Shown here in pieces: positions 50,912-63,299 of a stretch of 64,000 nt of DNA (its first letter is position 1; every line of letters begins with the position of its first letter). The notes beneath the pieces were generated by a model. It ran no database searches. It worked only from the letters and a program-made list of their open reading frames with translations, and was not told the DNA's origin. The DNA is taken from NCBI GenBank assembly GCA_030272585.1, contig BSYQ01000007.1, forward strand, positions 3,848,001-3,912,000, read 5' to 3'. Source of the stretch: Bryopsis sp. KO-2023 (taxonomy: Eukaryota; Chlorophyta; Ulvophyceae; Bryopsidales; Bryopsidaceae). The position numbers and the translations under genes were made by a program.

Positions 50912-53124
50912 TACGCGGATTTAACTGACGTTTATCCGAAACTGAAAGTCGAATTACAATTAAATGAATGACACACTGTGCCCTGTTTCTGGCTTCCAGC
51001 AAAACTTTGTGTGAATTCTTGTGGGTGCCCAAGCGGAAGATCCTGTGAATGGGTGCCTTTTGGCAAAAGGGATTGGGTTTTGGGAATATCGGTAATCGTA
51101 GTGTCCTTTGGTTTTCTATTTCCTTATGCAATCACTCAAAATTGAATGGCATCAACACCCAACATGTCCAGTCATGCTTTCCTCAGCATATGAGATGGGT
51201 GCATCCATGTTATCTCGAGCACCATGCATTAAATGCACAACACGAGAAAACCATGCAGATGTAGCACTGCACTCCTAGACTTGTGTCCAGAGCATCATGC
51301 GCTGATGGCTATGGATCACCTAATATTCTGCCAGCTCAAGCTGTATACCAATCAGTGGCAGTACACTGGAACCAGAGCTCTGTCAAGTTTTAACTACACA
51401 CTTGCCAGAACAGTTGCCTTGATGTTTCAAGACAAAACGAAACTTACAATGATGAGCAAGCTGTTGGTTTCTGTCTTTAAACCTATGCTCCTCCATCAGA
51501 TTTCCGTGGCACCCCGAAATATCTTTGAGAATGAGAGGTCGGCATCGAAGATCATCCCCTCCAACACATTTACACATGCATACATGCATATCTACCGAAA
51601 CAGATCACAGCCACAACGAACCATACATCAGATCGTGGTGAGTTACAAAGTTTTATTTCAACTGGGCAATGACCAATGCCAAAGTTATTTTGAGGCCATT
51701 TGACCAGGAGTCGAACAGACTTCAAAAGTTGGGAGCAATATAGCAATCCTCTTAAAATCAGACTGAAATTATTCCCCTATGATTTCGCCAGTTGGGGACT
51801 TTTAAAAGAAGGCTGTTCTCAACTGCACTGCCTGCAGTAGTGTTTTTTCAAATCCATTGGGGAGCGGAAGCAGCCATCAGGGATTACCCAACCATTTTCC
51901 TCTGGATCGCTGTTTTCCTTTTTCAGAAATACAAACGATCGCCAAGCAGCTTCACCCGAACATCGGACATGAAATACCAACACCATGAAAGGCACCCCTT
52001 TGCAAATAATTTGAGGAAGAAAACCTCGTGGGAAAAACATTCAGTTGATACGTCTTCTTGAAAAAGCCCTCTCAATTCTTTTTTATTTTCATCAGTATGA
52101 CTACAAATTTTGATAATAAAAAAACATGTCGGCTGAACACCCATTCCACAATTGAGTCGCAGAACAGCTTCAAAGAAAAAAAATAGGGCAGCCGCAAGCA
52201 TTTCTGATACGAAACAATGATACAATGATACAATTGTTCAGTGGGAACAATGTACAATAAAAACAACGACAATGATAATAACACTCTGGACCATATCACT
52301 CATTGCCATAAAAATGATTGGCCTCCCACCCCAACCCCCCCCCCAAAAAAAAAAAATAAAAAATGTCCGAAAGTTTTTTGATTATGCCATGCTTACCAGT
52401 AGCAATCTAACCTGAAAGGAGTGACTAGATGAGTCCTGTTCCAGCAATGAGCCCAGCAGCAGATCTCGTTGCTAACCCCTCCCATTCAGAGTGGACCCTT
52501 GCCGCCCCTTCTAACAGCGCAGTGTATGTGGGGAAGTGGTCCCAGCCAGCACAATCACCCTCCAGATGATCGATCAGAAGGGAAGGGCAGACCCCCCCCC
52601 CCCCCAAAAAAAAAAGGAAAAGAAAAGCTGCTGTCTGAGTGGGGTCCGGGTCTGGATCCCTGAAAGAAACAACGGCTTCCTTTTTTATTTTGGATCCAAG
52701 CCCGCACAACAATCAAGGCCAATCGTTTTCCAATTTTTTGCTCTTGATTCAACGATCGTCACGTGTTCTTATTCCGCCCCCCAAAAAATGATGCATGTTC
52801 GTCAATACATTTGCTTCCCTGTTACACAATGCGCTCCACCAAACACCAACCCTTTACACCGTCCAGCGATCACGCGGCGCGATGTTCGCTACGCTCCGAC
52901 CCACAAAAAGCGTTTATGCAAGAAATCAGTTCAGGCCGAGAGAACAGAGGAGGTATGCCAAAGATGCCCCCTGTTCGAAAAACTCTACGGAGGTCGGGTG
53001 ATGGCGAATCTTGAATCTCACCCTTTTTCCTTTCTTTAACAGGCGCTCTTGCTCAAAGCGCCACCTTCGCTGCTCGGCGAAAACTGGGTCGGATCGCGTG
53101 CGGAAGATAAGACAACCACGCGCC
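50912..53124. other. Intergenic with dispersed-repeat fragments
   Basis: About 51955-52005 shares CATCGGACATGAAATACCAA then CACCATGAAAGGCA with 41250-41300. About 52437-52490 is a copy of the TGTTCCAGCAATGAGCCCAG repeat. C-run/A-run junctions lie at about 52331-52353 and 52591-52614. A 156-codon frame at 51233-51703 has no recognised domain and is probably decayed repeat. CACGTG lies at 52760-52765, upstream of the next gene. No gene is supported. Confidence 0.55.
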
Positions 53125-54524
53125 ATGTGCAACAAACTGAAGCCTGAGCAACTGTCGCCAGAACTGATCGTGAGTTTTCTGAGTGCATCGAGTTTCCTTG
53201 CAGAAAAAGGCACCCCCCCCCCCCAAGCCAGAATTTGCTCACCAAATGCAAATGGAGGCGACATTGAATGTGTGAATTTCACTATTGTGCTTAGCTATCC
53301 AGTCAAGTGAATCTGCCCCCGCTGGATGAGTGCTGTCACTTTGTCAATCTGACAAACGGACTGGAAATGGTGCCCATTCTTGAAGAATTGGGTTTGCCAT
53401 ACAGGTATGCATAACACTGTCTCCAAATCCATTGACATTTTGAATCAAGGTGTTGATTTGGGATGTGCCAGGCAATTCTTGAGGCTTCGTTTTCTTGATT
53501 TTGCATTTAATTTTTATTTATTTATTGGGGGGGTGGAGGAGTAAAAAGACTGATTTTCCTTTTTTTTTGGGGGGGGGAGGATAATGACTGGTAGAAGCAC
53601 AAGTATTGGTTTACAGAAAAATCATTGTATCATTTTTGTAAGGGTATAAAGTGTGACATAATATTTTAATATGGTGCCAGTTTCATTCGGCTTCAGAGCA
53701 CAGCTTGCGAGCAGGACCTCGTGGAGACGATGATGCAAACCATGGATGCAAATTTCTTGATGAACCTGGCCGTGGGGCGCTGGTGAGAAGCTCTCAGTTT
53801 TTGCTACTTTATGGAGTCAAACAGCAAAAATGAGAGTCTAAAAATAGGTTGAAAATCGCTCCGACGTCTAAAGAGGAGACCACCTTGGCTTTTTTTTGAA
53901 ATCAAAATGCGATTTGATTGGACGTGGGGATGCGAAAGTGACTGGGGGAAAATAAATATTTGATGGTTCAGTTGCCTGATATACGACTTCGGAAGCCGCA
54001 TGGTGACGGGCCAGCCCAGCTCTTTTTGGAAAGGATTAGAGTTTGTGAGGTTCATCACTCGGCGTTATTTTCTTGCCCGACCGTCGGAAGCTTTCCTGAA
54101 GGGCCGCAGAGTCACCAAGAAATTCGATTACGACGTGAACAATTTCTCGGAAAAAACCAAGAATTTGATGCGGTATTACAAGAAATATGTCCCCGATGGC
54201 ATGCAGGACATTCAGCTGTACGGGTTCTTCCGGCCGACAGCCCATGACGAGGACAAGGACTACTATGTGGGTTTAGTCAAAGATTTCTGCACCCCTGGGC
54301 CAGGACGCAGGCAGGGAGGAAACGGTGGTGTCCCTAGACCTGAGTTGGAGGATTGGGGGAATGCGAGGGCGTTTTGGGAAAATAGGGGCTTCCGAATGCA
54401 TGCTGGAGGGATCTGTCAGAGCTTGTATGAACCGCTGTGGAGTGGGGAAGCCTCACTGAAGGATGCGAGTGCCCAGCAATGCAGCTTTCCGGTGGCTGCC
54501 TACCGAAAGGAATCAAATCGCTGA
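53125..54524 (+). CDS. Conserved-looking protein of unknown function
   Basis: Not named. Exons 53125-53169, 53295-53404, 53681-53782 and 53972-54524 fit with phases 0, 2 and 2 and sum to 270 codons (269 aa). The N-terminal half reads like a compact conserved domain: LPPLDECCHFVNLTNGLEMV, LPYRFIRLQSTACEQDLVE, MDANFLMNLAVGRCC, LIYDFGSRM and FWKGLEFVRFITRRYF. The pattern of alternating hydrophobics with FIRLQST and DFGS suggests an alpha/beta fold. The C-terminal 90 residues are Gly/Pro-rich and less conserved in look, so the reading after VKDFC may include a read-through intron. No signal peptide or membrane span. A homology search would settle the family. Confidence 0.65.
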
Positions 54525-54905
54525 GCTGAGGGCTTCGGTTGATGTTGGTCTGCACAAGGGGGTGGATACAGTGGATACTGTAAGAGAGGCGGTTCTTGGC
54601 TGGATGCACTGTATGGGGGTGGGGTTAAATCGGACGAAACCAAACTTCCGTGGGCGGTGATGGGACAGGGCTAGAGCGCGTCCGGTGTTAATTCTGTGTG
54701 ATTCTGGCGGGTCCCAGAAGGCTGGGTACTAACAATTTTTTTTGTGCGACCGAGGCTTGCTAGTTTTTGGGTAGGAAATCAGAAAAAAAGAGCCCAAATT
54801 CGTGTCGTGAACTTGGTGGTTCGGATAAGACGGGGTTCCCTGTGCACCTGGACGATTGCATGATTGCGGGATGTTGAAGAGCGTAGGTTCGTTCCGTTGA
54901 AGTCG
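54525..54905. other. Intergenic before F-box gene
   Basis: 381 bp between the stop at 54524 and the next ATG. It holds GC-rich promoter-like DNA, with no clear motif and no gene. Confidence 0.4.
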
Positions 54906-57355
54906 ATGCGCAGGCCCAGGATGGACGACATGGAGCTCGAGGTGCGTTCGCAGGATTCTGTCTTCCCATTGTCGCAGTGGAAAATTGGATTGCGTACGCG
55001 ACTGGGTTCGGTTTTGGAGCGAGTCTGTTGTCTTTTCGGGGGATTGAGTGTTTCTCGGCGGGCGTTGGCGGGGATTTAAACGGACGAGTGGAATGCACTT
55101 TCCCAGGGCGACTGGGCTCTATGTTACGGACGCGCGCGATTTTACGTACAAAGAGTCGAACAAGCGGTGGAATCGCGAGCCCATGTCGACCCGATTGCTG
55201 CGTCGCGGGATGGAATTCCAACGTGTTTCCTCGTAGGCTGTGCAAGCCATGGGGCGTTTGAGCTGATATGAAAAACTGGTTTTTCTTGTGCAAGAGCCAA
55301 TGCTGGGATGTCCTGTGACAGGCACCTGGATTCAACGATTTGCCGTTGGAGCTCCTTGCTAGGATTGGGCAACTGCTGGCTGGGGGCGATCTGTTGCATG
55401 GGTTGCTGGTTTCGAAAGCGTGGCAACGGGGACTCCGAGCAGGGGTCAAAACAGCCAATCTGTGCATTCCTCGTCGCCGCAAGTCGACCGCATGGACCAA
55501 AGAGCTATCTGGACTGCATGGCTTGCTCATCGACCACCTCCACATCTACGGGTTAGCCTCCTTCCCTGACGATCTGTTCCGAGGTTTGCACAAGAGCATC
55601 CGGGCGTTTCCCAACGTCTGCAAGGATCTGCTGAGCATCTGCGAAGGCCTCTCCAATTTGAAATCGCTGATGCTGGAGCACGTCCAACTCGACGGCAATG
55701 GCGTTCAAGCTCTGGGAGAATTCAAGAATTTGAAAAAATTGGAAATCAGTCGGTGCATGGTGGTGGATTACTCCGGGTCAGACGTGATTTCGCTGGAGCA
55801 TTTACGGAATCTGGAAAGTCTGACTGTACGGAGCATCGAATGGTTTCACAGCGCACAGGAGAGGTGTGCAGTTTGCCCATTGACGTTATCCCTGACTCTG
55901 CCCACCATGCTGACAGAGCTCAACGTAACGGACTGTGCCACTGGGCGAGATTTTCTGTCGAACATCCCTCCAGAAATCAAATGCAAGCTTCGCAGGCTCT
56001 GCTATTCGCTGCCGTTGGATCCGGTGGCAATACGTCGCTGGGATGCTGAGCAATTTCCTTGGGTCAGCACCTTTTTCGAAAAGCAATTGAGAGGATTCAG
56101 GGCGTTGCAGGATTTGAGTCTGGAGCTGATTCCCAGAATGATGCGACAGGAGGAGTGGCAAGGCGAATGGGTGGAAAATGAGTCTCGGAAAGTGGAAAAG
56201 GGCATTTCGGAGGACCTCGGAAATCTGACCAATCTCTCCATCAAATGGAGCAACAGGTTTCTGCAGTTCACCTCCCGGCAGCCTGAGATGTCCGATCAGA
56301 TTCTGGACATTGTGATTGACATCATCTATGGGTGCGAAAGGCTGTCAGACATAGACATCACGATCCCATTGACCACTCAAGCAGTCGCCACATTGAGGGC
56401 AATCGTGGGTAAACCCACACTGAAGTCCATCAGACTGGATGCACGAGTTATTGGGGGGCTGGAAGATATCGATGGGGAAATCGTGCAGCTTCTCACCATG
56501 CTGTCGCATCAGTCGAATTTGACCACTTTGGAACTAGGGTTGAGGGGTGCCCAGAGGGAAGGCCGAGTTTTTCATCTCCTGAACATGGTGGACATGTTTT
56601 CCATCACTGCCAGGACGAAGCATCTGCAGCGACTGGAATTGGAGGCGTGGCCGATGATGGGCATGCTGAAATCGGTGCCAGCACTGCCACCATGCCTCAA
56701 AGAACTGAGTGTGCAATCCGCAGACGGACTCATTGCTCTGTGTGGAGCCGGTCTGTCCAGCCTTACCAGACTGGCCCTCGCCAACACCACGGTTTCTCCG
56801 GAAGAAATCCGCATTTTAGGTTTGCTCCCTCGACTGGAGTGGTTGAGCATGAGCCAGGTCGATTTCGCTCAAGAAATGATGTCAGAATCCACACTATCCA
56901 AGTGTGCGTTGTTTGCTTCTCTGACGGGCCTATCCTTGGAAACCAAGGCGTCCGCCCTTCCGAAAGGCTTTCTGTCATGTCTACCAACCAGTTTGGAGCA
57001 TTTGAGGTTGCGAGGACCGCCGGAATGCAGGGAAATTCTCGAAGCATCCATCAAAGCCATGCCGCGACTGGTCTCCCTCAACTTGTCGCACAACAGCTGG
57101 ATGGACAATAAATTTCTGGAAGGCATTTCTCACTTGCAGAGCTTGAGGCGTTTGGATGTTTGTCACTGTCCTGGAGTGAGTGGAGCATGCCTAGGCCTGA
57201 TACGCGAACTGAGGAGTTTGAGAAAAGTGGTTATGAGTGGCATTCCAGATGGGGTGCATGATGTGCTGGATTGGTGGGATTTGGAAGAGGATTTTCCGCG
57301 CTGTGATATCCAGTGTTCGTGTCCAGCATTGAAGTCAAAATGCTGGTGGTGGTAG
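54906..57355 (+). CDS. F-box / leucine-rich-repeat protein
   Basis: Probable substrate receptor of an SCF ubiquitin ligase. A short first exon (54906-54941, MRRPRMDDMELE) joins at phase 0 to one long exon (55322-57355), giving 689 aa. Residues about 16-55 form the F-box (FNDLPLELLARIGQLL, GGDLLHGLLVSKAWQRGLR). The rest is built of irregular LRRs, for example LEHLRNLESLTVRS, LGNLTNLSIKWSNR, LTRLALANTTVSPEEIRILG, MPRLVSLNLSHNSW, ISHLQSLRRLDVCHCPGVSG and IRELRSLRKVVMSG. A hydrophilic Cys-containing end (CDIQCSCPALKSKC) closes it. Nearly intronless structure is unusual here. The first exon is inferred from splice sites; a start inside the long exon is possible. The target cannot be predicted. Confidence 0.83.
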
Positions 57356-57810
57356 CATGTCTGTCTGAAGCTTTGTTTCCCTGATGGGGACTCTGCAGCA
57401 GTTGATTTCCGGATTGACAAGATGGGGTAGCTTTGCCCGAATAGAATCGGCTTATTTCTTATTTCTTACATCTCAAGGATTTGATTTTTCAAGTTGGGGA
57501 GGAGCGATATTGCCTTGTTTGACAGTGTATGTTTTTTTGGGGGGGAAGGGTAGTGGAAGGTCTTCTTTTGATTGGGTATGAACAGGGGAGAGTGTATAAC
57601 AAGCTTGCAGGGGTGTGTTAGACCACATTTGGGGGGAATCAAGTGTGTAAAGTTAGAGGGTTGTGCAACCGATCAGTCAATAGCACTGATGGTGTTGTGC
57701 TGATGCCCTGTTCTGTGTGACACCAATACGATCAACAATGCATCTATATCCACAACTGCAAGGCCAAATGGGAATTTATGGTGGTCCATAATGAGATGTA
57801 CAGCTCTTTC

Positions 57811-58898
57811 TCATACGTATGAACCCTTCAGCAGCTGGACGAACTCTTCGAAAGATATCATGTTGCTCCCGTCCTGCGGGCAGCCATGCAATCATTCAGA
57901 CGGGTCCAGGAGAAGTCCGCATTTTATTTCTGTCAGACTGGGTGCTTCTCATGCTTTTGCACCAATGGCACTTTCATCAAAACCCACCACATCTGTTTCA
58001 TCGAACAATTCGTCCAGTTCGTCTGGGTCGTACCCACAGTCACAAAGAGCCTTGGAAAGTTCCTGATGTAAAGGCAATCAACGAATGAGCTCCATTTGAA
58101 TGGAGACCCACAGTGCGTTTCGAGCATTTGGAATATGTTGTGTGTGCATTTGGCTCTAGGCTTGCTGTAGTTGTACCTGTCTTTCCAGCACTCCATTCTT
58201 GTTTGTATCGTACGCCTTGAACATGAGACGAAGCTCTTCCAATTGGGTTTGAGTTAAATGCACTTCAGAATCCACCTTTTCCTGCAAAAACAACGTAACT
58301 CTGATTGTGTTATGCGGTCGCCAGTTCTTCTCCAGATCTCCACTTGTGGGCGGATCAAATTCACAGAGCTCAAGTAGGTCGAAGAACGGCAGCGTCTGCA
58401 CGTAGTTGCTCAAACAAAATACACCGTGTGTGCATTCTGTGCCTGTTCACAAAGACGGCGCGAAATGTACGACATCCGGAAACAGCTTGCTGGTGGCCAC
58501 AAGCTGTCTTTTGTTGAACCTCCAGGCGGCATACCTGCACAGGATAAGCCCATTGTTTCATGACCTTGAGCTCCTGCTTCGTGGCGAGAGGGTAGTACGT
58601 TTCGAGATATTCTTGGAACGTGATTTTGCCGTTTTTGTCCTTATCCAGTGTCTGGAATGGGAGAGGATCCAGACCATACGATGCTATGCTGGAATTGAGT
58701 TCCTTCCAATCGACATCCCCGCTGCCATCCTGTAGAAAAGAAACTATCTGAAACCTGTGCTGTCGACGATCCCAATCTCAGAAAGAAAGAAAGACACCCA
58801 AAGCTTTGCACCATGTCGTGCGTTTGGAAGACGGACTTCAGGAGCAAGACTTCTTTCTTGCCATATTTTGACCCGGCCTTGAGGCTTTTCTTTCCATC
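57811..58898 (-). CDS. Calmodulin-like four-EF-hand protein, 5' end unresolved
   Basis: Calcium-binding EF-hand protein. Exons in gene order after the missing start: 58812-58898, 58535-58729, 58177-58281, 57991-58062 and 57811-57873, all joined at phase 0. That gives 174 codons including the stop. EF loops: DMDGSGDVDWKE, DKDKNGKITFQE, DTNKNGVLERQE and DETDDGSNMISFEE. The fourth is split by an intron between DETD and DGSN, a classic place. Between EF2 and EF3 are YYPLATKQELKVMKQWAYPV and LTQTQLEELRLMFKAYD. The first visible exon starts with a Lys-rich DGKKSLKAGSKYGKKEV, so at least one more 5' exon (beyond 58898) is needed for the ATG. I could not identify it. A role in ciliary or cytosolic calcium sensing is possible but not shown. 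Confidence 0.8.
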
Positions 58899-61663
58899 CT
58901 ATTCATAAACGAAAAAAAGTGAGGAGAGTCCGTTCCCCATTGATCAAAAAATTTTGGATTTCTTTTCCAGCCTTGTCTCAAACGGATGCATTATCACTGT
59001 CAAGAGGGGGAGCTGCAGTTGAGACAACGTAACAACTGCAAAAGACATATTTTTACAACCCTAAAAATATCTGCAATGTCCCCTACGAAATATATTCAGA
59101 GGAGGACCACCTCCTCTAATGCATGTTTATATATAAACATATATGTTGATAGGATGTTTATACTGATATATCCTATCAAGAGAACAATTTTCCCCACTGT
59201 GATGGACTGTGAATTCCTGCGAGTATACAAATGGGTTTGGCCTCTTTGTGGAGTTCGAGATACAGATTTACTGCTTGGAGGCGAACAGGTGCATTCGCTT
59301 TAAAAGCTGAAAGGGCGTTTCATCCAGACACATGATTCTCAACCCAGTTGCTTTCTTACCAACATTCTAAACTTCTTCGCTCCTTGTTGGAACAGTTACG
59401 AACTAAAAGTTTGTTTGTTGGGTTTTGTCTGTGAAACGCCCCCAACAAACACACTCCACCCTACAAGATTAGATTGATTCACGGGCTCTATTGCATCGTA
59501 TTTTTAGTGGGTGTGTTGACTTCAGCCACATTGAAGCTTAAGCTTATCAAACTCGACAAAACTGTGCTCTCCAAAATAGGAAAGACGAATTCGTGGATTT
59601 CTCTTTGTGATCAGGGAAAAAGTGTGCTGAGCCATCTCTTAGAAAGATAATGCCTGGACGGTTATGGGAAGGTCAAAGAGTCAACGCCTCGCTTTGCAAA
59701 AAGTCAATAAACTCTTGCTGTAAACGCCATTCGGTCGGCCCGTTGGTTCGGCGAAAGACAACCATGTGATATGCATATTACATCTATTCACAAGAGTTAC
59801 AATGCACCACAGGAAAAAAGGTTTCCCTTTCGCCTAACTCTTCCCCCCCCCTTCCCCCATTTGATCTACCAAAACGCTGCAGTCGTTCTTCCAACTACCT
59901 CGTACTCACTGTACGGTCACGATAGTACAGACATCTGTACTGCACTCACAGGTCGACCTCCTGGTAATTTCTTTTCCCACTGCACCATCAATGCAACCAT
60001 ATGGTCAAGCTCCAGAGGCATTGATCCTTGGACATGCCCTATAAGGAAGGAAAGAAAGAGCCGGCTGGGTCCAAACAGAGAATCATTTGAATGCAACTTG
60101 AAAGTCAACCTGTACAGGGAAGGGGGCGGGAATTAACACCAGGAAAAATGTCAGGCTAACGAATTCAATTCAAGTCCTCGTAACACTGTGCAGTGAACAG
60201 GAAAGATATATGTCGAAAAATCATCGACTGAATTCATTGGCACCCCCCCCCCGACCCCCTTTCCTCTCAAAAAAAAAGGTTCCTTCAATAGTTTCTAATG
60301 CTATAAACTAACAGGGATGCTCACCAGTATTGATATAATCCAAAGGGGGTGGCCGATCAGCGTTGTTCCAGAAATGAGCTCAGCAGCAGATCCCAACGCT
60401 AACCCCTCCCATCTTTCTATATAGAGTATGCGCTATAGCTTTCTTGAAAACTATCAAACTGAACATCAAGATTCAGACTGCCATCAAGCAAGGTGAACCA
60501 AGGGCAGCCGCCTACCGAAAACTACATCCACACCGCCTCAACACGCCACAACATCGTTCATTCAAACGAAATCGTACCAGCCTTCTTCCTCTGCTGGTTT
60601 CGAGCTCTAGCATGTTCATTACATGGACACAATGTGTGTGTGTGTCTGCCAAATCAAAATCTGTGAAGAACTGAAAAAAATTAACTGCGGTGCAGTTATG
60701 ATCAACCTCCTTCTTCGAAAAATCCCCCCCCCCCCAAAAAAAAAAAAAAAAGCCCAGAAAACCGTTGGAGAATGTTTGAGTTTTACTTCAGGAGGTCGCA
60801 AAAACTGGCAAAGAAAAAGAAAACTATCTTGCCACTGTTGTTTGATTTTGTGTGTTGGGGGTTGCATCAAATCTTTCTGATGAACGCCATGGTCGGTCAT
60901 GCGGCCAACCAGGAGGATTAACCCCTCTGAAACTGGAAGCTGCACAGAAGCTTCCGAGTCGCTGGCGTGTAGCTTCGCCTGTGGCGATTATTTGGTTTGC
61001 TTTCGTTATTGTTTTTTTTTGTCAGTGCTTCTTCGTTGTGAAGACACGTTGAAATGCTTCCGACGTCAGAGGTCTTGGAACCCGATGTCGCACCAGACGC
61101 GCGCAGCGGCCGTACGCACTCCGAATAAAGGCTCGCCGCTTTGACGGCGCGTTTCAAACAGTCCCCAAGCCACTTCGTCCAGTTTTGTTTTGTTTCGTTT
61201 GAAAGGAACTTGACCCCTCCCCATCCCTTTTTTTGTTTCTTCTTTTCAAGAGCCCGCCAGCCCAAGCACCTCAATATTTCGACAGACAGTTCTCAATACC
61301 AAACGCAAACTCGACCGCCTCAAAACGCACAAAACTCAAAACTCAAAGGAAAGGGTCTTTCCAATGCTCTGAAATGGGCCACAGCGACATTATCGCAATC
61401 GGCGGCGGGCTGCAATTTAGGTTTTTTCAATTATCGTCTGTTGCATGGCTTGTGATTCGTTCGCGCCGTCGATCCCTCGAGGAAATCGACGTCGCGACGC
61501 AAGCATGCGATGAACGATACGGCGCATGGGTTCTGCCCATGCGTCGATTTCGTTTCGTTTTTGCTTCATTTTCCCCTTTCTTATGGAGATCCCACCTCGA
61601 ACTCTCCATCGAATAAAAAAAACAACCCACCCTTGTTTGCAATTAAAAATAGCATTGTCCCAT
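58899..61663. other. Intergenic, repeat fragments and a GC-rich island
   Basis: The missing 5' exon of the EF-hand gene must lie here or beyond. A copy of the TGTTCCAGxAATGAGC repeat is at about 60362-60416. A C-run/A-run junction is at about 60723-60752. GC-rich, CpG-containing stretches at 61060-61160 and 61430-61560 may be promoters. They include a perfect 8-bp stem (CGCATGGG/CCCATGCG, 61523-61543). No complete gene can be supported. Confidence 0.45.
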
Positions 61664-62225
61664 TACCCCCCTTTTACGGAGCCCGGTCCCACCTTGAACC
61701 GGGCTCTACTTTTGTTTTTCGGTTTTTTTTAATCCAATCAATCGGGGATTTGCACTTTCTCGATTGGTTGGATAACTCTTTGTTTTTTGTTTTCTTCAAT
61801 TGGCTTGGGGACAAGACCCTTTCCAACTTTGAGTTTTTTCTCCCTTCAGGGGGTTTTCTCGCGCCCCCCAAAAAAACGAGGCTTATTGGATTTTAATTAA
61901 ATCAGGGTTCGATTCCCTGTTGCCTCCACCTCTTAGAATTTTATCATTATCTTAGAAAAAAATCAGTCAAAAATGCCACTGAATTGAAGGGCACACTGGC
62001 TGATTAGGGGGATTTTTGCAGTTGGAATGTTATACTTCTCAGATTATTTTTTCTGGATTGCAGTGGAGGGATAGCACTGATTGACTATGATGTTCGATTC
62101 CAGGCCTCCAAATTTGCTGATGTGGGGGATCCACCTCACTCTCATACCTGGAGCCATTCCATATCATGCCAGCTGAATTTGCTGTAACTTTGGAAAGAAA
62201 ATCTAGCAAAAAAAAAAGGCCTGTT
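61664..62225 (-). repeat. Dispersed repeat, copy B (inverted relative to copy A)
   Basis: Reverse-oriented partner of 39890-41241, without the TIR insertion. It contains the GAGCCCGG...CCGGGCTC hairpin near 61679-61707 and, at 61903-61919, a perfect tRNA T-arm (CAGGG TTCGATT CCCTG) followed by TTGCCTCCA. That looks like the 3' end of a tRNA. Upstream tRNA arms are not complete, so it is a tRNA-derived repeat rather than a gene. Confidence 0.75.
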
Positions 62226-63299
62226 GCAAACAGAATTTCATCATATCCAACAAAAGGCTATGAATCTCTTTCCAACAAAGCACTTCATGAATCAATTGCT
62301 GATATATTTATCAATCCAGATGAAACACCATGGATCACATATTTCACATGGGGATGGGGTAATCCACATAATATATAATATATTTAATATTACTGTGTGA
62401 TTTTTTGAAGAAAAAAAAAACATGCATAATCTTCTTCCAAACATAAAAGGATATTCTTCGCTGTTTACACTTTTCAAAATTACACTATATGCGGTGCCCG
62501 CCGATCCGAAAATATCATTGCATCTTCCCTGAAACTACTGGACCTAAATATAATACTGACAAAAAATAAACACTTTTTCCCTGCCCACCGAGAAAAAAAA
62601 AAAACAAGGTCAAAACAATCACCTCGCGTATTTTTTTTTGTTCACCCCGCCGAAATTGAAAATACCACAAAAATAATTCTCCATCGGTCCCCCACATTTT
62701 CCATAATAAAGAAAACGAGAGACTTCTCAACAAAAAAGTTGAGAAAAGAAAGCACTTTGCTTGCAAAATTCTCTTTTTTTTGTGAACCCATCTTAGCTGA
62801 CCTATATTTTCCCAACCCTCTATTTTCCCCGATAATGTCTGCTGCATACCCGCCATTTCGTTTTCTTTTTTCTATCCCAAAAAAAAGAACTTCAAAAATC
62901 AAATATGGATGACTACAATTGTATGGATGACTTCCCTCCAAGAAAACAAAATTCTCAATTTGCATGTACCCTTACTAATAGCAGAATGTAAAAATACTCC
63001 CTCCTTTTGACATGCAATCGATCAATTGTCGCAATTCTTCACTTCAAAATGTTTCGATGGGACGACCTTAGTCATCCGAACGCTGGCTGGGCATACCACC
63101 ACTAATCCACCTGCAACAGAAATTCCACCTTTCAACAAACACCTTTCTGTTTTAATTATAAAAACAGACGTTTTTTACTTCCAAAAATAGTCGTTTCTTT
63201 TAACTTTTTCTTTTCTGACATGCGGATAACACTAACCTCACAAATTTCATTTTCAATAATTTCCCCCGAAAAAGAAACCACACACACACAATCACTCAC
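62226..63299. other. Intron or intergenic, nothing recognised
   Basis: A/T-rich DNA upstream of a GTGAGT donor on the minus strand, so at least part is an intron of the gene that ends the window. No further exon was found. Confidence 0.4.

Noticed and set aside
51233..51703. 156-codon frame between MKS1 and the next gene
   Set aside because: No recognised domain, lies among repeat fragments, and has no splice-supported neighbours.
60918..61274. Minus-strand 118-codon frame considered as the missing first exon of the EF-hand gene
   Set aside because: The sequence has a few exon-like features, but no donor could be joined at the phase needed by the exon at 58812-58898.
61233..61616. 127-codon frame across a GC-rich island
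   Set aside because: No domain, mixed composition and overlapping open frames on the other strand. More likely promoter or 5' UTR DNA.
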